Shown one piece after another: positions 22,401 through 34,400 of a DNA stretch of 64,000 bases. Numbering within the stretch: the first letter of the stretch is position 1; the number at the start of each line of letters is the position of its first letter. The notes under the pieces were generated by a model. That model had not been told where the DNA came from. It worked only from the letters and a program-made list of their open reading frames with translations, and ran no database searches. The stretch lies in assembly GCA_038373885.1 (NCBI GenBank), contig JAWZYV010000718.1, positions 124,001 to 188,000 of the forward strand, written 5' to 3'. Made by a program: the position numbers and the translations under genes. The stretch is from Cheiracanthium punctorium (taxonomy: Eukaryota; Arthropoda; Arachnida; Araneae; Cheiracanthiidae).

Positions 22401-25400
22401 GGGGGGTGGGTTGGGTGTTGGGGGGGGGGGTGTTTGGGTGGGTGTGTGGGTGTTGGGTGGTGTTTGTGTTGGTGGTGGGTGTGTGGGGTGGGTGTGGGGG
22501 GGTGTGGTGGGTTGTGGGGTGGTGGGGTGGGTGTTTGGTGGTGGTGGGGGTGGGGTGGGGGGGGTGGTTTGGTGTGGGTGTGGTTTGGTGGTTGGTGTTG
22601 GTGTGTGGGGGGTGTTGGTGTGGGGTGGGTTGTGGGTTGTTGGGGTGTTGTGTGGGTGTGGGGTGGGTTGTGGTGTTGGGTGGGGGTGTGGGGGGGGTTG
22701 GGTGGGGGGGTGGGGGGTTGGGGGGTTGGGTGTGGTGGGGGTGGTGGGGTTGGTTGTGTGGTTGGGGGGGGTTGGGGGGGGGGTGTTGGGTGTGGGGGTG
22801 GGTGGGGGGGTGGGTGGGGTGTGGTGGTGGGGTTGGTGGGGTGTTGGTGGTGTGGGGGTTGGTTTGGGTGGTGGGGGGTGTGTGGGGTGGTGGGTTGGTG
22901 GGGGTGGGGTTGTGGGGGTGGGGGTGGGGTTGTGTGGTGTTGGTGTGGTGGGTGGTGTGTGTTGGTGGGTGGGGTGTGGGGGGTGTGGGGTGGTGGGTGG
23001 GGTGTGTTGGTGTGGGGGTGGTGTGGGGGGTGGTTGTGGGTGGTTGGTGGGTGTGGGTGGGGTGGGTTTGGGTGTGGGTGGTGGGGGGTGGGGTGGTGTT
23101 GGGTGGGTGTGGGTTGGTGTGGGGTGGGTGTGGGGTGGGGGTGGGTGTTGGTGGGGGGTGGGGGGGTGTGGTTTGTGGTGGTGGTGTGGGGGTGGTTGGG
23201 GGTGGGGGTGTGGGGTGGGGGTGTTGGGTTGGGGGGGGTGTGTGGTTGGGTGGGTTGTGGGGGTGGGGTGGTGTTGTGGGGGTGGTGGTGTTGTGGTGGG
23301 GTGGTGTTGGGTGGGGTGTGTGGGTGTTGTTGTGGGTTGGTGGGTTGGGTGGGGTGGTGGTGTGGGTTGGGGGGTGGTGGGGGTGGGTGGTGGGGGGGGG
23401 TTGTGTTGGTTGGTGTGGTGGGGTGGTGGTGTGGGGTGGGTGGTGGGGTGGGTGTTGGTGGGGTGGGGTGTTGGGTGGGGGGTGGTGGTGGGTGTTGGTG
23501 GGTGGGGTGTTGGTGGGTGGGGTTGGGGTGGTGGGTGTGTGGTGGTGTGGGGGTTGTGGGTGTGGGTGTTGGGGGGGTTGGGGTGGGTTGTGGTTGGGTG
23601 GGGTGGGTGGTGTGGGGGTGGTGGGGTGTGGGTGTTGGTGGGGGGTGGGTGGTGTGGTGGTTTGGTGGGTGGTGTGGGTGGGTGGTTGTGGGGTGTGGGT
23701 GGTGGGTTGTGGTGGGGGGGGGTGGTGTGGGGTGGGGTGGGGGTGTGGTGGGGTTTGTGGGGGTGGTGTGGTGGGGGGTGTGGGTGGGTGGGGGGTTGTG
23801 GGGTGGGTGTGTGGGGGTGGTGTGGGGGGGTGGGGTGGGTGGGTGTGGTTGGGGGGGTGGTTGTGGGTGTGGGTGGGGTGTGGGTGGGTGGGTTGGTGGG
23901 GTGTTGGTGGTGGGGGGTGTGGGGGTTTGGGGGTGTGGTGTGTGGGGTGTGGTGGGGGTGTGGTGGTGGTGTGGGGGGGTGGTGGGTGGTGGGTTGGTTG
24001 GGTTGGGGTGGTGGGTTGGTGGGGGGGGTGGTGGGGTGTTGGGGTGGGGTGGGGGGTGGTGTGTGGGGTGTGGGGTTGTTGGTGGGGGTGGGTGGGGGTG
24101 GGGTGGTTGTGGGGGGGTTGGGGGTGGGTTGGTGGGGTGGTGGGGTGGGTGGTGGGGGGGGTGTGGGTGGGTGGGGTGGGTTGGGTGGGGTGGGGGGTGG
24201 GTGGGGGGGTGGTGTGGTGGGGGTGGGGGGGTGGTGGGGTGTGGGGGTGGGGTTGGGGGTGGTGGGGGGTGTGGGGGGTGGTTGTGGGTTGGGGGTGTGT
24301 GGGTGGGGGGGTGTTGGGGGTGGTGTGGTGTGGGTGGTTGGTGGGTGTGGGGGGGTTGTGGGGGGGGGTGGGGGTGGGTGGTTGGTGGGGGTTGTGGTGT
24401 GGTGGTGGGGTGGGGGTGGTGGGTGTGGGGGTGGGGTGTGGTGGTGGGTTTGGGGGGGTGGGTGGGGGGTGGTTGGGGGGTGGTGGGGGGGGTGGGGTGG
24501 TGGGGGGGGTGGGTGTTGGGTGGTGTGTGGTGTGGGGGGTGGGGGTGTGGGGTGGGTGGGGGGGTGTGGGTGTGGGGGTGGGGTGGGGGTTGGGGTGTTG
24601 GGTGGGGGGTGGGGGGTGGGTGGGGGTGGGGTGGGGGTGGTGTGGTGGTGGGGGGTGTGGGGGGGTGGGGGGGGGTGGTGTTGGGGTGGGGTGGGTGGGG
24701 TGTGGGTGTTGTGGGGGTGGGGTGTGGGGGTTGGGTGTGGGGGGTGTGGGTGGTGGGTGGGGGGGGTGGGGGGTGTGTGGGGTGGTGTGGGGGGTGGGGT
24801 GGGGGGGGGGGTGGTGGGGTGGTTGGGTGGGTGGGGGTGTTGGGGGTGGTGGGGGGTGGGTGGTTGGGGGGGGTGGTGGGGTGGTGGGGTGGGGGGTGTG
24901 GGGGGTGGTGTGGGGGGGTGGGTGGGGTGGGGGTGGGTGGTGGTGTGTGGGGGGGGTGTGGGGGTGTGGGGGTGGTGGGGTGGGGTGGTGGTGGGGGTGG
25001 GGGGGTGGGGGTGGGGGTGTTGGTGGGGGGGGTGTGGGGGTTGGTGTGTGGGTGGGGGTGGGGTGGTGGGGGGTGGGTTGGGGGGTGGTGGGTGGGGTGT
25101 TGGTGGTGTGGGTGTGGGGGGTGGGTGGTGGGGTGGGGGGTGGGTGTGGGGGTGGTGGGTGGGGGGTGTGGTGGGTGTGGGGGGGGTGGGTGGGGTGGGT
25201 TGGGGTGGTGTGTGGGTGGGGGGGGTGTTGTGGGGTGGTGGTGGGGTGGTGGGTGGGTTGTGGGGTGGGGGTGGGTGGGTTGGGGTTGGGGGGTGTTGGG
25301 GTGGGGTGGGTGGGGTGGTGGGGGTTGTGGGGTGTTGGGTTGGGGTGGTGGGGTGGGGGTGGGGGGGTGGGGTGTGGGGGTGGGGTGGTGTTGTGGGGTG

Positions 25401-28400
25401 GTGGTGGGGGGTGTGGTGGGGTGTTGGTGGGTGGGGTGGGTGTTGGGGGTGGGTTGGTGGGGGGGTGGGTGGGGTGTGGGGTGGGTGGTGGTGTGGTGGG
25501 GGTGGGGGGGGTGGTGGGTGGGTGTGGTGGGGGGTGGGTGGTGGGTTGTGGGGGGTGGGGGGTGTGGTGTGGGGTGGTTGTGGGTGGGGGGTGGGGGTGG
25601 GTGTTGGTGGGTGGGGTGGTGGGTGGGGGGGGTGGGTTGGGTGTGGGGTGTGGTGGGGGGGGTGGTGGGGTGGGGTGGGTGTGGTGGGTGGGGGGGTGTT
25701 GTGTGGGGTGGTGGTGTGGGGGGGGTGGGTGTGGTGGGGGTGGGTGGTGTGGGGTGGTGTGGGGTGGGTGGGGGGGTGGGTGGTGGGTGGGGTGGGGGGT
25801 GTGGTGGGTGGGGGGTGGGTGTGGGGGGGTGTGTGGGGGTGGGTGGGTGTGGTGGGGGGTGGGGGTGGGTTGGGGTGGTGTGGGGGTGGGGTGGGTTGTG
25901 GGGGGGTGGTGGGGGGGTGGGGTGTGTTGGGTGTGGTTGGGGGTGGGGGGGTGTGGGTGGGGTGGGTGTGGTGGGGGGTGTGGGGTGGGTGTGGGTGGGG
26001 GGGTGTGGGGTGTGGGGTGGTGTGGGGGGTGGGGGGTGGTGGGGGTGGGTGTTGGGGGTGGGTGGGGTGGTGGTGGGGTGTGGTGGTGGGTGGGGGGTGG
26101 GGGGTGGGTTGTGGGTGGGGGGGTTGGGGGTGGGTGGGGTGGTGTGGGGTGGTGTGGGTGGTGTGTGGGGGGTGTGGGGGGGTGGGTGTGGTGGGGGTGG
26201 GGGGTGGGGGGGTGTGGTGGTGGGGGGTGGGTTGGTGGGGTGGGGGTGGGTGTGGGTGGTTGTGTGGGTGGGGTTGTGGTGGTGGGGGTTGGTGGGGGGT
26301 GTGGGGGTGTGGGGTGGGGTGGGTGGGTGTGGGGGTGGGGTGGTGGGGTGGGTGTGGGGTGGGTGGTGGGTGTGGGGGGGTGGGTGTGGGGTGGTGTGGT
26401 GGGGGGGGTTGTGGGGGTGGTGGGGTGGTGGGGGGGTGGTGGGTGGTGTGGGGTGGTGTGGGGGTGTGGGTGGGGGGGTGTGTGGGGGTGGTGGGGGGTG
26501 GGGGGTGGTGTGTGGGGTGGGTGGGGGTGTGGTTGTGGGGGTTGGTGGGGTGGGGTGGGGGGGTGTTGGGGTGTGTGGGGTGGGGGGGGTGGTTGGTTGG
26601 GGTGGGTGGGGGGTGGGGTGGTGGGGGTGGGTGGGGGGTGTGTGGTGGTGGGGTGGTGGGGGGGGTTGGGGGTGGTGGGTGGGGGGGGTGGGGGTGGGGG
26701 GGGGTGTGGGGGTGGGTGGGGGTGTGGGGTGGGTGGTGTGGGGTGGGGTGGTGTTGGTGTGGGTGGGTGGGGTTGGTGGTTGGGGGGTGGGGTGGGTGGT
26801 GGGGTGGGGTGGTGGGTGGGGGTGGGGGGGTTGGGTGGGGTGGGGGGTGTGTGGGGGGGGTGTGGGGTGGGGTGGTGGGTGGTGTGGGGGTGGGGGGGTG
26901 GGGTGTGGGTGGGTGTGTGGGGTGTGGGGGGGGTTGGGGGGTGGGGGGTGGGGTGGGTGGGGTGTGGGGGTGTGTGGGGTGGGTGGGTGGGGGGTGGGTG
27001 GGTGGGGGTGGGGTGGGGTGGGGTGTGGGGGGGGGGGGTGGGGTGGGGTGGTTGGGGTGGGGTGGTGGGTGGGGGTGGGGGGGGGTGTGGGGGGGTGTGG
27101 GTGGGGGTTGGGGGTGGGTGTGGGGGGGGTGTGGGGTTGGTTGGGGGGGGTGTGGGGTGGGGTGGGGGGTGTGGGGGTGGTGGGGGGGTTGGGTGGGGGT
27201 GGTGGGTGTGGTGGGGGTGGTGGGGGGGGTGGGGGTGGTGGGGTGGGGGGTGGGTGGTGGTGGGTGGGGTGGGGGGGTGGGTGGTGGGGGGTGGGGGGGG
27301 TGGGTGTGGTGGGGGTGTGGGGGTGGGTGGTGGGTGTGGGGGTGGTGGTGGTGGGTGGGGGTGTGGGGTGGTGGGGGTTGTGGGTGTGGGGGTGGGGGGG
27401 TGTGTGGGTGGGGTGGGGGGGGTGGTGGGGTGGGGGTGGGGGGGTGGGTGGGGGTGGGTGGGGGTGGGTGGGGGGTGTGGGTGGGGGGGTGGGGGGGTGG
27501 GGTGGGGGGTGGTGGGTGGGTTGGGGGGGTGGTGGGGTGGGGGTTGGTGGGTTGGTGGGGGTGTGGGGTGGTGTGGTGGGTGGTGGGGGTGGGGTGTGGG
27601 GGGTGTGGGTGTGGGTGTGGGTGGTGGGGGGGGGGGGGGTGTGTGGGGGTTGGGGTGGGGTGGGGTGGGGGGTGTGGGTGGTGGGTGGGGGGTGGTGTGG
27701 TGTGGGGGGTTGGGTTGGTGGGGTGGGTGGGGGGGGGTGGGGTGGGGTGGGGTTGTGGGGGGGTGGGGGTGTGGGGGGTGGTGGGGGGTGGGGTTGGTGT
27801 TGGGGTGGGTGGTGGGGGGGGTGGTGTGGGGTGGGTGGGGTGGGTGGGGGGTGTGGTTGGTGGGGGTGGGTGGTGGGGGGGTTGGGTGGGTGGTGGGGTT
27901 GTGTGGTGGGTGGGGGGGTGGGGTTGTGTGGTGGGGGGTGTGTGGGGGTTGGGTGTGGGTGGGGGTGGGGTGGTGGGTGGGTGGGGGTTGTGGTGGGGGT
28001 GGGGGTGGGGGTGGTGGGGGTTGGGGTTGGGTGGGTGGGTGGTGGGGGGGTTGTGTGGGGTGGGGTGTGGGTGGTGGGGGGGTGTGGTGGGTGGTGGGGT
28101 GGTGGGGGGTGGGTGTGGGTGGGTGGGGTGGTGGGGGTGGGGGGTGGGGGTGGTGGGTGGGTGTTGGTGTGGGGGTTGGGTGTGGTGGGGTTGTGGTGGG
28201 GGTGGGGGTGGTGGGGTGGGTGTGGGGTGTGGTGGGTGGGTGTTGGTGTGTGGGTGTGGGGGGTGGGGGTGTGTGGGGTGGTTGGGGTTGTGGGGTGTGG
28301 GGTGGGTGGGGTGGGTGGTGGGGTGGGGTGGGTTGTGGGGGGTGGGGGTGGTGTGGGGGGTGTGGGGTGGGTGTGGTGGGGGGTTGGGGTGGTGGTGGGT

Positions 28401-31400
28401 GTGGGGTGGTTGGTGGGGGTTGGGTTGGTGGGGTGTGGGTGGGGGGTTGGGTGTGTGGTGGGGGTGTGGGGGTGGTGGGGGTGGTGGGGTGTGGTGGTGG
28501 GGTGTTGTGGGTTGTGGGGTGGGTGTGGGTGGGGGTGGGTGGTGTGGTGGGGTGGGGTTGTGGTGTGTTGGTGTGGGGGGTGTGGGGTGGGGTGGGGTTG
28601 GGGTGGTGTGGTGGGGTGGGGGGTGTTTGTGGGGTGTGGGTGGGTGTGGTGGGGTGTGTGGGTGGTGTTGTGGTGTGGGGTTGTGGTGTGGTGGGTGTGG
28701 GGGGGTGGGTGTTGGGTGTGGGGTGGTGTTGGTGGGGTGGGGGGTGGGTGGGGTGGGTGTGGGTGGGGTGGGTTGTGGGTGGGTGGTGGGTGGGGTTTGT
28801 GGTGTGGTGGGTGGTTGGGGTGTTGGTGGGTGTGGGTGGGGGTGTGTGGTGGGTGTGTGTTGGTGGGTGGGTTGGGGGTGGGGTGGTGGGGTTGTGTGGG
28901 GTGGGTGTGGTGGTGGTGTGGGGGTGTTGGGGTGGTGGGGTTGGTGGGGGTGGGGGGTGTGGGTGGTTGTGTGGTTGTGGGGTGGGGGGTGTTGGGTGTG
29001 GGGGTGGGTGGTTTGGTGTGGTGGGGTGGGTGGGTGGTTTGGGGGTGGTGTTGTGTGGGTGTGGGTGGGTTGTGGTGGGTGGGTTGTGGGTGGTGGTGGT
29101 GGGTTGGGTGGGGTGTGGTTGGTGGGTGGGTTGTGGGGGTGGTGGTGTTGGTGGGTGTGGGGGGGTTGGGTGTGGGGGGTGGTGGGGGGTGGGTGTGGGT
29201 GTGGTGGGGTGGTGGGGGGGTTGTGGGTGGGGTGTGGTGGGTGGGGGTGTGGGTGTTGGGTGGGTGTTGTTGGGTGTGGGGTGTGGGTGGTTGGTGTGGT
29301 GGTGTGGGGGGGGTGTTGTGGGGTGTGGGTGGTTGGTGTGTGGGTGTTGGGGGTGGGTGGTGTGGTGGTTGGTGGGTGTGGGGGGGGGGGTGTGGTGGTT
29401 GGTGGGGTTGGGGTGGGGGTGGTTGGGGGGGTGGTGGGTGGGGGGTGTTGGGGGTGGGTTGGTGGGTGGGTGTGTGGGGGTGGGGTTGGGGGGGTGTGGT
29501 TGGTTGGGGTGTGGTGGGTGGTTGGGGGTGGTTGTGTGGGTGTGGGTGGTTGGGTGGTGGGGTTGTGGGTTGGGTGGTGGGGGGGTTGTGTGGGTGTGGG
29601 TGTTGGTGTGGGGGTGTGGTGGGGTTGGGGGTGTGGTGGGGTGGTGTGGGGGGGTGGTGGTTGTGTTGGTTGGGGGTGGGTTGGGGGTGGGTGTGGTGTG
29701 GGGTGGGGTGTGGTGGGGTGGTGGTTGTGGGGGGTTGGTGTGGGGGTGGTTGGTGGTGGTGTGGGGGTGGGTGGGTTGGGTGTGGGGGTGTGGTGGGGTT
29801 GTGGGGTGGTGGTGGTGTGTGGTGGGGGTGTTGTGGGGGTTGGGGGGGTTGGTGGGGTTTGGGGTGTTGTGTTGGGGTGGTTGTGGTTTGTGGGTGGGGG
29901 GTGGTTGGTGTGGGTGTGGGTTGTGGGGTGGGTGGGGTGGGTTGTTGGGTTGGTGTGGGGGTGTGTGGTGGTGGGGTGGGGTGGTGGTGGGTGGTGTGTG
30001 GGGTGGTTGGGTTTGGGGTGTTGTGTGGGTGGTTGGGTGGTGGTTGGGTGGGTGGTGTGGTGGGGGGTGTGTTGGGTGGGGGGTGGTTGTGGGTGTGGTG
30101 TGGGGGTGGGTGTGGGTTGGTGGGGGTTGTGGGTGTGTTGTTGGGGTGGGGGTGGGTGGGGTGTTGGGTGGGGGTGGGGTGTGGGTGTGGTGGGTGTGGG
30201 TGTTGTGGTGGTTGGGGTGTGGGTGGGTGGTGGGGGTTGGGTTGGTGGGGTGGGGTGTTGGGTGGGTTGTGTGGGGGGTGTTGGTGGTGTTTTGGTGGTG
30301 GGTGGGTGGTGGTGTTGGGGTGGGGTGGTTGTGTTGTGGGTGTGTTGGGTGGGTGGGGGTTGTGTGGGTGTGTTGGGTGGTGTTGGGGGTTGTGGTGGGG
30401 TTGGTTGTGTGGGGTTGGTGTTGGGGTTGGGTGTGTTGGGGGGTGTGGTTGTTGGGGGTGGTGGGGTGTTGTGTGGGTGGGGTGGTGTGGTGTGTGGGTG
30501 GGGTGGGGTGGTGGGTGGTGGGTGGTGGTTGGTGTGTGGGTGTTGGTGGGGGGGTGTTGTGGTTTGGGGTGTGTTGGTGGGGGTGGGGGGTTGTGTTGGG
30601 TGGTGGTTGTGGGTGGGTTGGGGTGTTGGTGGTTGGTGTTTGGGTGGGGTGTGGTGGGGGTGTGGGTGGTGGTGGTGGGGTGGTTGGGGTGGGTGGGTGT
30701 GTGGGGGGTGTTGGTGTGGGTGTGTTGGGGTGGGGTTGGTGGGGGGGTGTGTTGGTGTGTTGGGTGTGGTGTGGGTGTTGGTGGGTGTGGGGTGTGGTTT
30801 GGGGGTTGGTGTTGGGGTGGGTGGTGGGGTTTGGGGTGGTGGGGGTGTGGGGGTGTTGTGGTTGGTTGGGTGGGTTGGGTGGGGTGTTGGGGTTGGTTTG
30901 GGTGGTGGGTGTTGTGTGGTGTGGTTGGGGGTGTGGTGGGGGTGTTGGGTGGGTGGTTGTGTGGTGTTGTGGGGTGGTTGTGGGTGGTGGGGTGGTGGGG
31001 TTGTGGGTGGTTGTGGGGTGGGTGGGTTGGGGGTGTTTGGTGTTTGGTGGTGGGGGTGTGGGTTGGTGGGTGGGGTGGGGTGTGTTGTGGGTTGGTGTTG
31101 GTGTGGGGGTGGTGTTGTGGGGTGTTGGGGTGGTGTGGGTTTGTTGTTGGTTTGGGGGTGGTTGTTGGTGTGTGGGTGGTTGGGGGGTGGGGTGTGGGGG
31201 GGTGGTTGTGGTGGGTTGTGTGGTGTTGGGTGGGGGTGTTGGTGGGTGGGTGTGGGTGGGGTTGTGTTTGGTGGGTTGTTGGGGTGGTGGTTTGGTTGGG
31301 TGGGGGGTTGTGTGTTGGTGTGGGGGTTGTGGTTGGGTGGTGTGGTGTGGGGGTGTGGTGGTGTTGGGGTGTTGGTGGGGTGTGGTTGTGTTGGGGTGGT

Positions 31401-34400
31401 TGGGTGGGTGGTTGTGTTGTGGTGTTGGGTGGGGGTGGTGTGGGGGTTGTGGTGTGGTGGGGGTTGTGGTGGGTTGTGGGTGGGGTGGTGTTGGGTTGGT
31501 GTTGTTGGTTGGTGTTGTGGGTGTGGTTGGGTGGTGTTGGTGTGGTTTGTGGGGTGTGTTGTGGTGGGGGTTGTGGGGGTTGTTGGTGTGGGGTGGTGGT
31601 TGTGGTGTGGGTGGGGTTGTGGGTGGTGGGTGTTGGTGTGGGGGTGGGTGGTTGTTGGTGGGGGTGGGTTGTGTTGGGTGTGGTGGTTGGGTGGTGGTGT
31701 TTGGTGTTGGGGTGGGTGTGGGTGTGTGGGGGTGTGTTGGGGTGTTGGGTGTTGGGTGGGTGGTGGGTGGGGTGGTTTGGTGGTTGGGGGTGGGTTTGTG
31801 GTGGGGGGTGTGGTGTTGGGTGGTTGGTGTTGGGGTGGTGTTTGGGTGGTGTGGTGGTGTTGGGTGGGGTTGTGGGGTGGTGTGGGTTGTTGGGTGGGGT
31901 GGTTTGGTTGTGGTGTGTGGTTGTGGTTTTGGTGGGTGGTTTGGGTTGGTGGGGTTTGGTGTGGTTGTGGGTGGGGGTGTGGTTGTGGTGGTTGGGTTGT
32001 GGGGTGGGTTGGTGTTGTTGGGGTGGTGGGTGTGGTTGGTGGGGTGGGTGGTGGTTTGTTGGGGTGGTGTGGTGGGTTTGTGTGGTGTTGGGTGTGTTTG
32101 GTGGGTTGTGGGTGGTGTGGGGTGTGGTTGGTGTTGGTTGTGGGGTGTTTGGTTGTGGGTGTGGGTGTGTTTGGGGGTGTTGTTGTGGTGGGGTGTGGTG
32201 GGTTTGTTGTGGTTTGTTGGTGTGGGGTGGGTGGGTTTTGTGGTGTGGGTGGTGGGGGTTGTTGGGTGTTGTTGTGGTGGGGTGGGGGTGGTGGGTGGGT
32301 TGTTGTTGTGTTGGGGTGTGTGTGGTGTTGGTGGTGGTTGTGGGTGTTTGTGTGGTTTGTTGGTGGGTGGTTGTTGGTGTGTTTGGTGTGGGGGGTGGGT
32401 GTGTGGTGTTGTGGGGTGTTGTGGTGGGTTGGTGTTGTTTGGTGTTGGGTGGGTTGTGTGGGTTGTTTGGGTGGGGGTGGTGTGTTTTTGGTGTGGGTTT
32501 GGGTGTGTTGTGGTGTGGGGGTTGTGGTTGGTGGGGTGTGGTTTGGTTGTTTGGGTGTGGTTGTGGTTGTGGTTGTGGGTGTTTTGGTTGGGTTTTGTGG
32601 TGTGGGTGTTGGGTGTTGTTTGGTTGGGTGTTGTGGTTGGGGGTGTTGTGTGGTTGTGGTTTTGGTGTGTGGTTGTGGGGTGTTGTGGTGGGTGGGGGTG
32701 GTTGTGGGGTTGGGGTGTGGTTTGTGGTGTTGGTTGTGTGGGGTTGGTGTTGGGTGTGGTGTTGTTGGTTGTGGGGGTTGGTTGTTGGTGTGGGGGTTGG
32801 TGGGTGTTTGTGTTGGGGTGGTGTGTTTTGGTGTGTGGGGTGTTGGTGGTTGGGGTGGTGGGGTTGTGTGGGTGGTGGGTGTTTTGGTGTGGTGGGGTTG
32901 GTGTGGGGGTGGGGGTGTTGGGTTGTGGTTGTTGGTTGGGGGTTGTGGTGGGTGGGTGTTTGGTGGTGGGGTGTTGTGGTGTTGGGTGGTGTTGGGGTGT
33001 TTGTGTGTGGGTGGTTGGGGTGGTTGGGTGTGGTTTGGTGGTGGGGGGTTGGGGTGTTTGGTGGTGGTTGGTTGTGGTTTGTGGTGGTGGTTGTTGGTGG
33101 GTGGGTTGTGTGGTTGTGGTGTGTTGGGTGGGGGGTTGGGGTTGGTTTGGGTGTGGGTTGGTGGTGTTGGGGGGTTGGGTGTTGGTGGGTTGTGGTTTGG
33201 GGGTGTTTGTGGGTGTTGTGGTGGTTTGTGGTGTTGGGGTGGTGTTGGTTGTGGTGGGTGTTTGGGTTTGGTGTGTTGGTGTGGTTTGTGGGTGGTTGTG
33301 GGTGGGTGTTGTGGTGGGGTTGTGGTGTTGGTGTGGGTGGTGTTTGGTTGTGGTTGGTGTTGGTGGGGGTGGTGTTTGTGGGTTGTGGTGTGTTTGGTGG
33401 GGTGTGTTTGGTGTGGTGGGGTGGTTGTGGGTGGGTTTGTTGTGGGGTGGGTGGTTGTTGGTGTGGGGGTGTTGTGGGGTGTGTTGGTGGGTGTGGTGGG
33501 TGTGGGTGGTTGTGGTTTGTGTTGTTTTGGTTGTTGGTGTGGTTGTGGGTTGTTGTTGGGTGTGTTGGGGTGGTGTGTTTGGTTGGGTGGTTTTTGGTGG
33601 TGTGGTGTTGGTGTGGGGTTGTGGGGTTGGTTTTGGTTGTGGTGGGTGTGTTGGTGGGGGTGTGGTGTTGGGGGGGTTGTGTTGGGGTTGTGGTGGTGTG
33701 TTGTGGTGTGGGGTTGGTGGGGGGTGGTGTTTGGTGGTGTTGTGGGGTGGTTGTGTGGTTGTTTGGGTTGGGTGGGTGTGTTTGTGGTGTGGTGGGGTTT
33801 GGGGGTGTTTGTGGTGGTGGTTGTTGGTGTTTGTGGTTGGGGTGTGGTGGGTTGGGTGGGGTGTGGTGGTGTTGTGTGGGGTGGTTGTGGGTGGGTTGTT
33901 GGGGTTGTGGGTTTGGGTGGGTTGTGGTGTGGTTTGTTGGTTGGTGTTGGTGGGTTGTTGGGTTGTGGTGGTGGGGGTTGGGGTTGTGTTGTGTGGGGTG
34001 TTGGTTGGTGGTGTTGTGTGGGTGGTGTTGGGGTGGTGGTTGTGTGTGGTTGGTTTGGGTGGTGTGGTGTGTGGGTGGTGTTGGGGTTGTTGGTTGTGGT
34101 TTGGGTGGTTGGGGGTGTGGTTGTGTTGGGGGGTGGTTGTTGGGTTGTGGTGTGGTGTTGGGGGTTGTGGTGGTGTGGGTGTTGTGGGTGTTTTTGGTGT
34201 GGGTGTGGGTGGGTTGTGGTGGTTTGTGGTGTTGGTGGGGGTTGTGGGGTGTGGTGTTTGGGGTGTGGGTGGGTTGTGGGTGTTTGTGTGGTTGTGTGGG
34301 TGGTTGTGGGTGGTTTGTGGGGTGGTTTGTGGTGGTGGGGGTTGTGGTGGGTGTTGTGGTTTGTTGGTGTGGGTTTGTGTTGGGTGGTGGGGGTTGGTGG